A DNA stretch of 6,574 bases, taken from assembly GCA_041484525.1 (NCBI GenBank), contig JBGPHT010000256.1, forward strand, positions 1 through 6,574. Direction: 5' to 3'. Below the pieces are notes generated by a model. That model made no database searches. It saw only the letters and a program-made list of their open reading frames with translations, and was not told the DNA's origin. The translations under genes were made by a program, and so were the position numbers. Shown here piece after piece: positions 1 to 6,574 of the stretch. Origin of the DNA: JBGPHT01 sp041484525. GTDB taxonomy: Bacteria > Acidobacteriota > Terriglobia > Bryobacterales > Bryobacteraceae. Every line of letters begins with the position of its first letter. Within the stretch, counting starts at the first letter, position 1.

Positions 1-2
1 CG

Positions 3-485
3 GTGCTGATCTTCGAGTTCGGCGTGTTCCACCGTAACAGCTTCGCGGAACTCCCCCAGTTTCTGGACCGGCTCGACCCTTTCCTGGCGGCGCTACCGCC
101 GGAATTCCGCTACGCGGTCGAGATCCGCACTCCCGAGTTTCTGGAGAAGGACTACTTTGCGTGCCTGCGCAGCCACGGTGTGGCGCACGTTTACAACGCA
201 TGGGCGCGGATGCCGGAGCTGCGGCACCAGATCGCGATACCGGACTCGGCGACGGCGAATTTCCTGGTGTGCCGCGCACTGCTGCGCCGCGGGCGTCCGT
301 ACGAGGACGCGGTGGCGAAGTTTGCGCCGTACCGCGAAGTGCAGGACCCGAACCCGGAGACGCGCGATTCGATGCGCGTGCTGATCGGCCGGGCACGTGA
401 GAACCGCGAGATGTTTTTCCTGTTCGTGAACAACCGCCTGGAGGGAAACGCACCCATGACGATCCTGTCGCTTGTGGACCCGTGA
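3..485 (+). CDS. DUF72 (YecE-like) protein, 3' part only
   Basis: This is the C-terminal 160 residues of a DUF72 family protein; the frame is open to the left edge, so the GTG at position 3 is an internal codon and the true start lies outside. Full-length family members are usually about 240-300 residues, so roughly the N-terminal third is missing. Family hallmarks visible are the conserved middle segment with R-Y-A-V-E-I-R (about residues 37-43) and the C-terminal F-V-N-N-R-L-E-G-N-A-P (about 141-151), which matches the N-N-H-x-x-G-x-A-P type ending of DUF72 proteins. The family has a TIM-barrel-like fold and no well-established reaction. No signal peptide or membrane segment is seen in this part. 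The next gene, a STAS protein, starts 27 bp downstream on the same strand and could be co-transcribed. Family assignment is confident; function is unknown. Confidence 0.85.
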   Translation: MLIFEFGVFHRNSFAELPQFLDRLDPFLAALPPEFRYAVEIRTPEFLEKDYFACLRSHGVAHVYNAWARMPELRHQIAIPDSATANFLVCRALLRRGRPYEDAVAKFAPYREVQDPNPETRDSMRVLIGRARENREMFFLFVNNRLEGNAPMTILSLVDP

Positions 486-512
486 GGCGCGGTGTAGACT
501 GGACAGAGCAAT

Positions 513-884
513 ATGCTGCTGGACATCACGGAAAAACGGATCGAGCCGGACATCACCCTGTTGGAGCTGTCGGGCAAGCTGGCGCTGGGCCGCGAGAGCC
601 AGCGGATCGAGTCCATGGTTGAGGAGATGACGAAGAAGGGCGCGACGCGCGTGATCTTCGACATGTCGAAGGTGGACTACATCGACAGCGCCGGCATCGG
701 CCTGGTGGCACTCTGCTCAGGCAAGCTAAAGGAAGCCGGCGGCAAGCTCGTGGTGGTGGCGCCCGAGGGCCGCGTCAAGCACCTGATGTCGATGACGCAG
801 GTGGACGCGATTGTCACGGTCTGCGCGACCGCCGAAGCAGCCGCAAGCGCCTTCGGCGAGACACATCCTCCGGCTGCGGCGTAG
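513..884 (+). CDS. STAS-domain protein, anti-sigma-factor antagonist type
   Basis: A 123-residue cytoplasmic single-domain protein with the STAS fold (SpoIIAA/RsbV type). The hallmark D-S-A-G-I-G lies at residues 58-63, with Ser59 at the position that is phosphorylated by the partner anti-sigma kinase in characterised homologues. Before it, a beta strand (V-I-F-D-M-S, about 47-52) and Y-I-D lead into the phospho-loop, also typical. The last 20 residues are Ala/Pro-rich and probably disordered. In the known systems the unphosphorylated antagonist binds its kinase and releases a sigma factor; here no kinase, phosphatase or sigma factor is adjacent, so the partner must be elsewhere and the regulated process cannot be named. 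The ATG at 513 is preceded by a weak purine-rich stretch (GGACAGAG, 501-508). Length equals that of stand-alone family members. A role in another STAS-based switch is possible. Confidence 0.9.
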   Translation: MLLDITEKRIEPDITLLELSGKLALGRESQRIESMVEEMTKKGATRVIFDMSKVDYIDSAGIGLVALCSGKLKEAGGKLVVVAPEGRVKHLMSMTQVDAIVTVCATAEAAASAFGETHPPAAA

Positions 885-897
885 GCCCGCGCACCAC

Positions 898-957
898 GGC
901 GTGCATAGAAGTCATGCCAAACACGCATGATATAATTCTGGTTTCACGCCTTTTTTT
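898..957 (+). terminator. Possible terminator-like structure after the STAS gene
   Basis: GGCGTG (898-903) is perfectly complementary to CACGCC (945-950), and the latter is followed immediately by seven T residues (951-957). Nested inside is a second stem, CATGC (913-917) with GCATG (925-929) around a 7-nt loop. Position and T-run fit a terminator for the upstream STAS gene, but the outer loop is 41 nt, much longer than a standard intrinsic terminator, and the tRNA promoter -10 box lies inside it. The pairing could be chance. Confidence 0.3.
909..936 (+). promoter_or_regulatory. Probable promoter of tRNA-Val
   Basis: A perfect -10 box TATAAT lies at 931-936, placing the expected transcription start around 943 and giving a short leader of about 17 nt before the tRNA. 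The -35 is poor: with a 16-bp spacer, AAGTCA at 909-914 matches the consensus at only three positions. Strong -10 boxes directly before tRNA genes are typical of housekeeping sigma-70 promoters, so the -10 is convincing while the -35 is uncertain. Confidence 0.6.
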
Positions 958-959
958 CA

Positions 960-1036
960 GGGCCCGTAGCTCAGTTGGTTAGAGCGCTACCTTGACACGG
1001 TAGAGGTCTGCAGTTCGAGTCTGCACGGGCCCACCA
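960..1036 (+). tRNA. tRNA-Val (anticodon GAC)
   Basis: A full cloverleaf can be folded by hand. The acceptor stem is GGGCCCG (960-966) with CGGGCCC (1026-1032), 7 of 7 pairs, then discriminator A1033 and an encoded CCA (1034-1036). The D stem is GCTC (969-972) with GAGC (982-985). The anticodon stem CTACC (987-991) with GGTAG (999-1003) encloses the loop TTGACAC, whose bases 994-996 read GAC, decoding GUC and GUU valine codons. The variable loop is AGGTC (1004-1008). The T stem TGCAG (1009-1013) with CTGCA (1021-1025) encloses TTCGAGT. No mismatches are seen in any stem. The gene converges on the DUF1501 gene, whose stop codon is only 5 bp beyond the CCA. Confidence 0.97.
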
Positions 1037-1041
1037 TTCAC

Positions 1042-2448
1042 TCAAGCCAGCGCTTCCCTTACGACCTCACCGCTGACGATGGTCGGGCGTTCGGACCGGC
1101 CGTTGTGCAGGTAGGTCACCTTCACGTGATCGAGCCCGAGGCACCAAAGGATGGTCGCGTGCAGATCGTGGACGTGAACCGGCCGTTCGATCGCCCGCAG
1201 TCCGATATCGTCCGTGCGGCCGATCGTTTGCCCCTTCTTGATGCCGCCGCCGGCCATCCACATCGAGAATCCCCACGGATTGTGATCGCGGCCGTTGCCT
1301 TTCTCATTGAACGGCGTGCGGCCGAACTCGCCGCCCCAAGCCACCAGCGTGCTATCGAGCAGGCCGCGCGCCTTCAGGTCGGTAAGTAGACCCGCGATCG
1401 GCACGTCGGTCTCCTGGCATCGGCGGCCGTGGTTCTTATCCAGATCGTTGTGCGCGTCCCATCCGCTGCCGCTTCCCGAATACAACTCGACGAAGCGCAC
1501 GCCGCGCTCCACCAGCCGCCGCGCCAGCAGACAGTTGGCGCCGAATTTGGCCGTGACCTCATCATCCATCCCATACAGCTTCTGCGTGGCATCGGATTCT
1601 TTCGCCAGGTCAACCGCCTCGGGCGCGGCTGCCTGCATGCGGTAGGCGAGCTCGTATGAGTTGAGGCGCGCCTCGAGTTCGGTATCTTCCGGCCTTTTCT
1701 CCCCGTAATGTCGATTGAGCGCGTTCAGCAGATCGAGCCGGCCGCGCTGTTGCCCGGAGCCGATGGTCTTCGGCGGCGCCAGATCCAGGATCGGCGCTCC
1801 GTCCCTGCGGAACAACGTACCCTGGTAGCTCGCGGGGAGAAATCCCGGGCTCCAGTTCTTGGTGCCGCCCACCACTTCGCCGGCATCAGTCAGGATGACG
1901 AAGGTCGGCAGATTGTTGTTGCCGGTCCCCAGACCGTAAGTTACCCACGCGCCCATTGAGGGCCGGCCCGCCAGAATCGACCCGGTGTTCATCTGGCAAA
2001 CCGAGCCTACGTGATTCAACCCGTCCGCCCAGCAGCCATGGAACATGGCGATATCGTCAACGTGCTGCGCGATGTTGGTATACCAGTCGGACACCCACAT
2101 TCCGCTCTGTCCGTACTGCTTCCATTTCCGCCCGGAAGGCATCAGGGTATTCGATGCCGTACCCATCGCCGTGATCACTTTGCCATACGACGGCGGCATC
2201 GGCTGGCCGGCGAGTCTTTCCAATTCCGGTTTGGGGTCGAAGATATCGATGTGGCTGGGACCGCCCTCCATGAAGAGCCAAATGACGGACTTCGCCGTGG
2301 GAGTGTGATCCGGCTTCTTCGGCGCCAGCGGATCGGCGTGGTCGGCGCCCTGCAGCATGGAAGAAATGGCGAGCGCGCCCAGGCCGCCGCCGGAGCGCAT
2401 GAGAAACTGACGCCGGTTGGATACCGGGAAGTGGTGTTCGGGTCTCAT
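1042..2448 (-). CDS. DUF1501 family protein with Tat signal
   Basis: A 468-residue DUF1501 protein, a family placed in the alkaline phosphatase/sulfatase-like superfamily and without a firmly established reaction. The N-terminus carries a twin-arginine signal: R12-R13-Q-F-L (N-R-R-Q-F-L, 11-16), then a hydrophobic Gly/Ala-rich core to about residue 33, implying export of a folded, probably metal-containing protein. Family motifs appear in order: E-G-G-P-S-H-I-D (61-68), G-W-D-A-H-N-D (329-335), G-G-E-F-G-R-T-P (372-379), G-R-D-H-N-P-W-G (386-393) and H-V-H-D-L-H (425-430). The conserved His/Asp residues are likely metal ligands by analogy with the superfamily. Length is normal and the gene looks intact. 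Its ATG lies 3 bp after the stop of the PSD1 gene, so the two are surely co-transcribed and probably translationally coupled; a weak GGA lies 8 nt before the ATG. Such pairs recur in Planctomycetes, Verrucomicrobia and Acidobacteria. Confidence 0.93.
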   Translation of the reverse strand: MRPEHHFPVSNRRQFLMRSGGGLGALAISSMLQGADHADPLAPKKPDHTPTAKSVIWLFMEGGPSHIDIFDPKPELERLAGQPMPPSYGKVITAMGTASNTLMPSGRKWKQYGQSGMWVSDWYTNIAQHVDDIAMFHGCWADGLNHVGSVCQMNTGSILAGRPSMGAWVTYGLGTGNNNLPTFVILTDAGEVVGGTKNWSPGFLPASYQGTLFRRDGAPILDLAPPKTIGSGQQRGRLDLLNALNRHYGEKRPEDTELEARLNSYELAYRMQAAAPEAVDLAKESDATQKLYGMDDEVTAKFGANCLLARRLVERGVRFVELYSGSGSGWDAHNDLDKNHGRRCQETDVPIAGLLTDLKARGLLDSTLVAWGGEFGRTPFNEKGNGRDHNPWGFSMWMAGGGIKKGQTIGRTDDIGLRAIERPVHVHDLHATILWCLGLDHVKVTYLHNGRSERPTIVSGEVVREALA

Positions 2449-2451
2449 GGC

Positions 2452-4641
<2,190 letters not shown>

Positions 4642-4664
4642 AAGCACCCTAGGAGCTTGGATCT

Positions 4665-4693
4665 AGAATGTGACAAAACCGCTTCAACGTCAA
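4665..4693 (-). promoter_or_regulatory. Candidate promoter for the PSD1-DUF1501 operon
   Basis: In the 75-bp gap upstream of the PSD1 gene, reading leftward, TTGACG (4688-4693) matches the -35 consensus at five of six positions. A 17-bp spacer leads to CATTCT (4665-4670), which matches the -10 consensus at only three positions. The position, 24 bp before the ATG, is suitable. Without it the pair would be transcribed from the NHL gene's promoter. The weak -10 keeps confidence low. Confidence 0.3.
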
Positions 4694-4716
4694 GGGGTTA
4701 TGCCTGCCGGACCGCC

Positions 4717-5781
4717 TTATTTGAGCGCCCGGATGCGGTGCGATTCGCTGTCAGCGATAAAAACCTTACCGTCGGCGCTCACGAAGACGCCGTGCGGGCG
4801 CGCCAATTGGCATTTTTGTGCGTCGCCGTCCGGACCGTCTCCCCGCTGGCCCGTCCCCACAACCGTGCTGATGATGCCCGATTTCAAGTCGATGCGGCGG
4901 ATCAGGTGGTTTTCGGTATCGGCCAGATAGAGACTACCGCCGGGCGCCCAGGCGATGCCCTTCGGACCGGCCAGGCGGGCCAATTTCGCGGGACCGCCAT
5001 CGCCCGTGTAGCCTGTCTCGCCCGTGCCCGCCAAGTGGTAGATGCGCCCGGCGCGCGCGTCGATCCGATACACGGCGTTTCCTTCGCGGAGCACCAGATA
5101 CAAATCTCCATCCGGCCCGACGGAGATCGCTCGCGGACCGTTCAAAGGCGTTCCGGCGATGGGGGCGCCATCCGGTGTGGGCTGCCGCTCGCCGGTGCCA
5201 GCCCACGTCTCGATGACGCCGGTCCTGAGATCGACTCGCCGGATGCGGTGATTGCCGATGTCGCAGATCAGGAGCCGACCCTGGCCGTCGAAGGCGATGC
5301 TGTGCGGTTGCCGGAGCATCGCCTTTACGGCAGGTCCTCCGTCGCCGCCGAAACCCGGCGCACCCGTGCCGGCAACGGTCGAGATCAGCTTGGTTTTGGC
5401 ATCCACCCGGCGCACCACGTGGTTCTGCATTTCCGCGAAGTACATGTTGCCGCCGGTATCGAACCGGATTTCGTAAGGTTCGTTCATCGACGCCGCGAGC
5501 GCCGGACCGCCCTCGCCCGCATAGCCTTTTTGGCCGCTTCCCGCTACGGTCGAGATTTCGTTGGTCTTCAGGTCCAGGCGGCGAATCCGATGATTCCCGA
5601 TCTCGCAGAAATAGAGGGCGCCGTCGGGACCGGTCACCAGGCCGTACGGATTGTCGATCTCGGCCTTCACGCCGGGACCGCCGTCCCCGGAGAAACCAGC
5701 CTTACCAGTCCCCGCGATCGTAACCGTGGACTGCGCGTGCGCCAGCGCCAAGCCAAGGAAAAGCCAACCGGCAGCTCTCAT
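4717..5781 (-). CDS. Secreted NHL-repeat beta-propeller protein
   Basis: A 354-residue protein that is almost entirely NHL repeats after a Sec signal peptide (core about 6-14, likely cleavage after A-H-A at residue 16). Six units begin at residues 19, 76, 133, 190, 247 and 304, each opening with a version of I-S-T-V-A-G-T-G. Most continue G-D-G-G-P, then a G-x-L-Y-x-A/C-D/E strand and N-H-x-I-R-R. This predicts a six-bladed propeller, a fold used for binding or, rarely, catalysis; no catalytic residues are evident and the ligand is unknown. I chose the ATG at 5779-5781 because it gives a compact signal peptide directly before unit 1. A GTG at 5818-5820 would add 13 residues including two acidic ones and form a GTGA overlap with the upstream small gene. 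No good ribosome-binding site precedes the ATG. The PSD1 gene follows 75 bp downstream, so all three exported proteins may serve one envelope function. Confidence 0.9.
   Translation of the reverse strand: MRAAGWLFLGLALAHAQSTVTIAGTGKAGFSGDGGPGVKAEIDNPYGLVTGPDGALYFCEIGNHRIRRLDLKTNEISTVAGSGQKGYAGEGGPALAASMNEPYEIRFDTGGNMYFAEMQNHVVRRVDAKTKLISTVAGTGAPGFGGDGGPAVKAMLRQPHSIAFDGQGRLLICDIGNHRIRRVDLRTGVIETWAGTGERQPTPDGAPIAGTPLNGPRAISVGPDGDLYLVLREGNAVYRIDARAGRIYHLAGTGETGYTGDGGPAKLARLAGPKGIAWAPGGSLYLADTENHLIRRIDLKSGIISTVVGTGQRGDGPDGDAQKCQLARPHGVFVSADGKVFIADSESHRIRALK
4720..5727 (-). repeat. Six tandem 57-codon NHL units within the propeller gene
   Basis: Aligning on the A-G-T-G segment gives Ala at residues 23, 80, 137, 194 and 251 and the equivalent Val at 308: a constant step of 57 residues (171 bp). 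Units 1, 2, 3 and 5 carry G-[DE]-G-G-P; unit 4 has P-D-G-A-P and lacks N-H-x-I-R-R; unit 6 has P-D-G-D and ends the protein at 51 residues. The units clearly differ in sequence, so they are old duplications rather than recent copies. Confidence 0.85.
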
Positions 5782-5790
5782 AACGCATAG

Positions 5791-5820
5791 TCTATACTCG
5801 CCATCGAACCCCGCCGTCAC
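5791..5820 (-). promoter_or_regulatory. Weak candidate promoter just before the NHL gene
   Basis: Reading leftward, GTGACG (5815-5820) and TATAGA (5791-5796) each match the sigma-70 boxes at four of six positions with an 18-bp spacer. Transcription would start within a few bases of the ATG at 5781, giving an almost leaderless mRNA, which would agree with the absence of a ribosome-binding site there. Both boxes are imperfect and this may be chance. Confidence 0.2.
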
Positions 5821-6059
5821 GACCCGGCCTTGGGATCAGAGGCCGCCACCGGCGAACAACCCCAAGAAATAGTTCCGAAGTTCAACTCTGACGTGCCCGC
5901 CGCATCGTTGCAGCCACTTTCTTCGATGTTCTTTTGCTGTGCGTCCGACCGTTCTTTTGCGGTCTTCACCATTTGCTCCATAGATTCAAGGGACTGACGC
6001 ATTCCCCTCAATTCGCTCATAATTTCTTTGAATGCGGCTTCAATAAATTTGTCGTTCAT
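5817..6059 (-). CDS. Small hypothetical protein, predicted helical N-terminal half
   Basis: An 80-codon gene that I do not recognise. Residues 1-47 are rich in Glu, Lys, Gln and Met with hydrophobics spaced about every three to four residues (F5, F10, I13, M14, L17, M20, L24, M27, M30, V31), which predicts an amphipathic helix or coiled coil. Residues 48-80 are Gly/Ser/Ala-rich with two Cys (50 and 68) and look less structured. There is no signal peptide or membrane segment. The ATG at 6057-6059 has GGGA 7 nt upstream. Codon use is clearly AT-richer than in the neighbouring exported-protein genes, suggesting separate ancestry. It lies 35 bp before the preferred NHL start, so co-transcription is possible. 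The ORF is short and could be chance, but the regular helical half argues for a real gene. Confidence 0.5.
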   Translation of the reverse strand: MNDKFIEAAFKEIMSELRGMRQSLESMEQMVKTAKERSDAQQKNIEESGCNDAAGTSELNFGTISWGCSPVAASDPKAGS

Positions 6060-6111
6060 GCCTTCGTCCCACCGAACAGTACCGAACTCTTCTCCCCGCC
6101 CATACAGCCCG

Positions 6112-6300
6112 CTAAAGCCACTCCTTGTTCACTCCGTCTCGCCAGAGCCGGTGAGCGTAGTCTTCCGGCGTGAGATTGTAGTTGTTTCTTCTGCGTTGTA
6201 CTCGCCCCCGACGTTCGGCCGCTGCGTAGGCACTGCACACTACAGCTTCGTTGCTCCCGAATTGGGAGATCAGGAGACGCATCATGGCTCGTTGCTTCAT
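6112..6300 (-). CDS. Small conserved-looking hypothetical protein
   Basis: A 62-residue protein of unknown function. The N-terminal part (about 6-36) looks helical, with A-Y-A-A-A-E-R-R-G at 24-32, followed by an Arg-rich stretch (R-V-Q-R-R-R, 33-38). The C-terminus follows a compact pattern, N-Y-N-L-T-P-E-D-Y-A (40-49), L-W-R-D-G (52-56), K-E-W-L (59-62), which has the look of a conserved end rather than random translation; I cannot name the family. There is no signal peptide. The ATG at 6298-6300 overlaps the stop of a short upstream frame as ATGA, with GGAGG one base before it, which suggests translational coupling. ATG codons at 6283-6285 and 6280-6282 are alternatives. The 80-codon gene follows 52 bp downstream on the same strand. 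Confidence 0.5.
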   Translation of the reverse strand: MKQRAMMRLLISQFGSNEAVVCSAYAAAERRGRVQRRRNNYNLTPEDYAHRLWRDGVNKEWL

Positions 6301-6377
6301 GCCTCCATCTTTGGGCCTGATTCTGCGGAAGTCAAGTCAGGCGGCATCACGGATATGGCGACATACCGCAATTGAGA
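6297..6377 (-). pseudogene. Possible 3' remnant of a gene cut by the insertion sequence
   Basis: Directly upstream of the 62-codon gene an open frame ends in M-E-A-stop, its TGA (6297-6299) overlapping that gene's ATG in an ATGA. Traced back, it is open for 26 codons to the proposed left end of the IS66-like element at 6378 and then continues as unrelated IS sequence. The segment includes the plausible stretch V-A-I-S-V-M-P-P-D-L. The reading is that an upstream partner gene was truncated by the insertion. A frame of 26 codons can easily be open by chance, so this rests mainly on the ATGA overlap and its position. Confidence 0.3.
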
Positions 6378-6574
6378 GTAAACGTCTGAGCAAACCATCT
6401 GTTCGCGCGCGGGAGTTGGTGCTGCACTGTAATGGGTGGACGAACAACAAGCGCAGGTGGTAGGGGTGGGGCGGCGGCGGAGTCGGACGGAAGCCGAGCA
6501 GTTAGTTGCCGCATACGAAGCCAGCAGATTGAGTTGTATTGAGTTCTGCCGACAGCAGGGGCTGAGTTTGGCAA
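6378..6574 (+). mobile_element. IS66-family insertion sequence, left end, partial
   Basis: The reading frame beginning near 6436 matches the small first ORF of IS66-type elements. About 58 bp upstream the sequence GTAAACGTCTGAG (6378-6390) resembles the GTAAGCG-type terminal inverted repeat start of this family, making 6378 a reasonable left boundary. The flanking 8 bp AATTGAGA (6370-6377) would then be one copy of the 8-bp target duplication expected for IS66. The right end, the other ORFs and the second flank are outside the window, so the boundary is provisional. Confidence 0.5.
6436..6574 (+). CDS. IS66-type accessory protein (TnpA-like), 5' part
   Basis: The first 46 codons of an ORF that runs off the window. 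The peptide starts V-D-E-Q-Q, continues through a basic stretch G-R-R-R-S-R (about 13-18) and then E-Q-L-V-A-A-Y-E-A-S followed by E-F-C-R-Q-Q-G-L-S-L-A. This x-E-F-C-R-x-x-G-L-S pattern is the N-terminal helix-turn-helix of the small first protein of IS66-family elements, which accompanies the TnpB and TnpC proteins in transposition. The frame opens after a TAA at 6430-6432 and GTG at 6436 is the first start codon; GTGs at 6457 and 6466 are possible, and none has a clear ribosome-binding site. The serine/arginine-recombinase alternative is unlikely given this pattern. Only the N-terminus is visible, so integrity of the element cannot be judged. Confidence 0.7.
   Translation, partial: MDEQQAQVVGVGRRRSRTEAEQLVAAYEASRLSCIEFCRQQGLSLA

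Noticed and set aside
191..664. - strand 157-codon frame opposite DUF72 and STAS
   Set aside because: Ser/Arg-rich shadow; both genes it opposes have strong family motifs.
1074..1110. GGTC...GACC inverted repeat downstream of the tRNA, as a terminator
   Set aside because: Only a 4-bp stem, no T-run, and located inside the DUF1501 coding sequence.
4642..4647. GTG at 4645-4647 as the start of the PSD1 gene
   Set aside because: The AGGG ribosome-binding site touches this GTG but stands 5 nt before the ATG at 4639-4641; the two extra residues add nothing.
4682..4720. GC-rich palindromic bases (CCGG) after the NHL stop, as its terminator
   Set aside because: No stem longer than a few pairs and no following T-run on the - strand.
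4720..5727. Direct-repeat array that might be mistaken for CRISPR or satellite DNA
   Set aside because: The periodicity is 171 bp, in frame, and is fully explained by NHL units in a coding gene; DNA copies are not near-identical.
5934..6463. Three overlapping + strand frames (5934-6173, 6028-6375, 6251-6463)
   Set aside because: No family features, no plausible ribosome-binding sites, and the - strand frames here have more protein-like composition.
6347..6574. - strand frame (75 codons) opposite the IS66 ORF
   Set aside because: Pro/Ala/Arg-rich shadow; the + strand frame has the recognisable helix-turn-helix of the IS66 accessory protein.

Overview
This is a GC-rich window (around 60% by eye) from a bacterium. 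The gene types suggest an environmental, Acidobacteria-like genome (Solibacter/Bryobacter type), or less likely a planctomycete or verrucomicrobium. The reasons are a DUF1549/DUF1553 (PSD1) plus DUF1501 pair, a secreted NHL-repeat protein with GTG...GDGGPA units, and an IS66-type element. The assignment is inference from family distribution; no taxonomic marker gene is present.

Left part (1-1036, + strand): the 3' end of a DUF72 (YecE-like) gene, a 123-residue STAS-domain protein of the anti-sigma-factor-antagonist type, and a complete tRNA-Val(GAC) with encoded CCA. The tRNA has a perfect TATAAT box upstream. These look like ordinary chromosomal genes.

Middle part (1042-5781, - strand): three exported proteins read leftward. 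First transcribed is a six-unit NHL beta-propeller protein with a Sec signal peptide. After a 75-bp gap come a PSD1/DUF1549-DUF1553 protein with a Sec signal peptide and one CxxCH haem-type motif, and, 3 bp later, a DUF1501 protein with a Tat signal. The last gene stops 5 bp from the 3' end of the convergent tRNA. The PSD1 and DUF1501 genes are almost certainly co-transcribed and their products presumably act together in the envelope. Their biochemical function is not established, and this trio is the most system-like content of the window.

Right part (5782-6574): composition drops to about 47% GC over 5881-6060. Two small - strand genes of unknown function (80 and 62 codons) lie here, with what may be the tail of a third gene overlapping the second by ATGA. 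At about 6378 an IS66-like insertion sequence appears to begin, entering its first ORF (helix-turn-helix accessory protein), which runs off the window. This part looks like accessory DNA disturbed by a transposon.

No CRISPR array, riboswitch, rRNA or recognisable defence system was seen.
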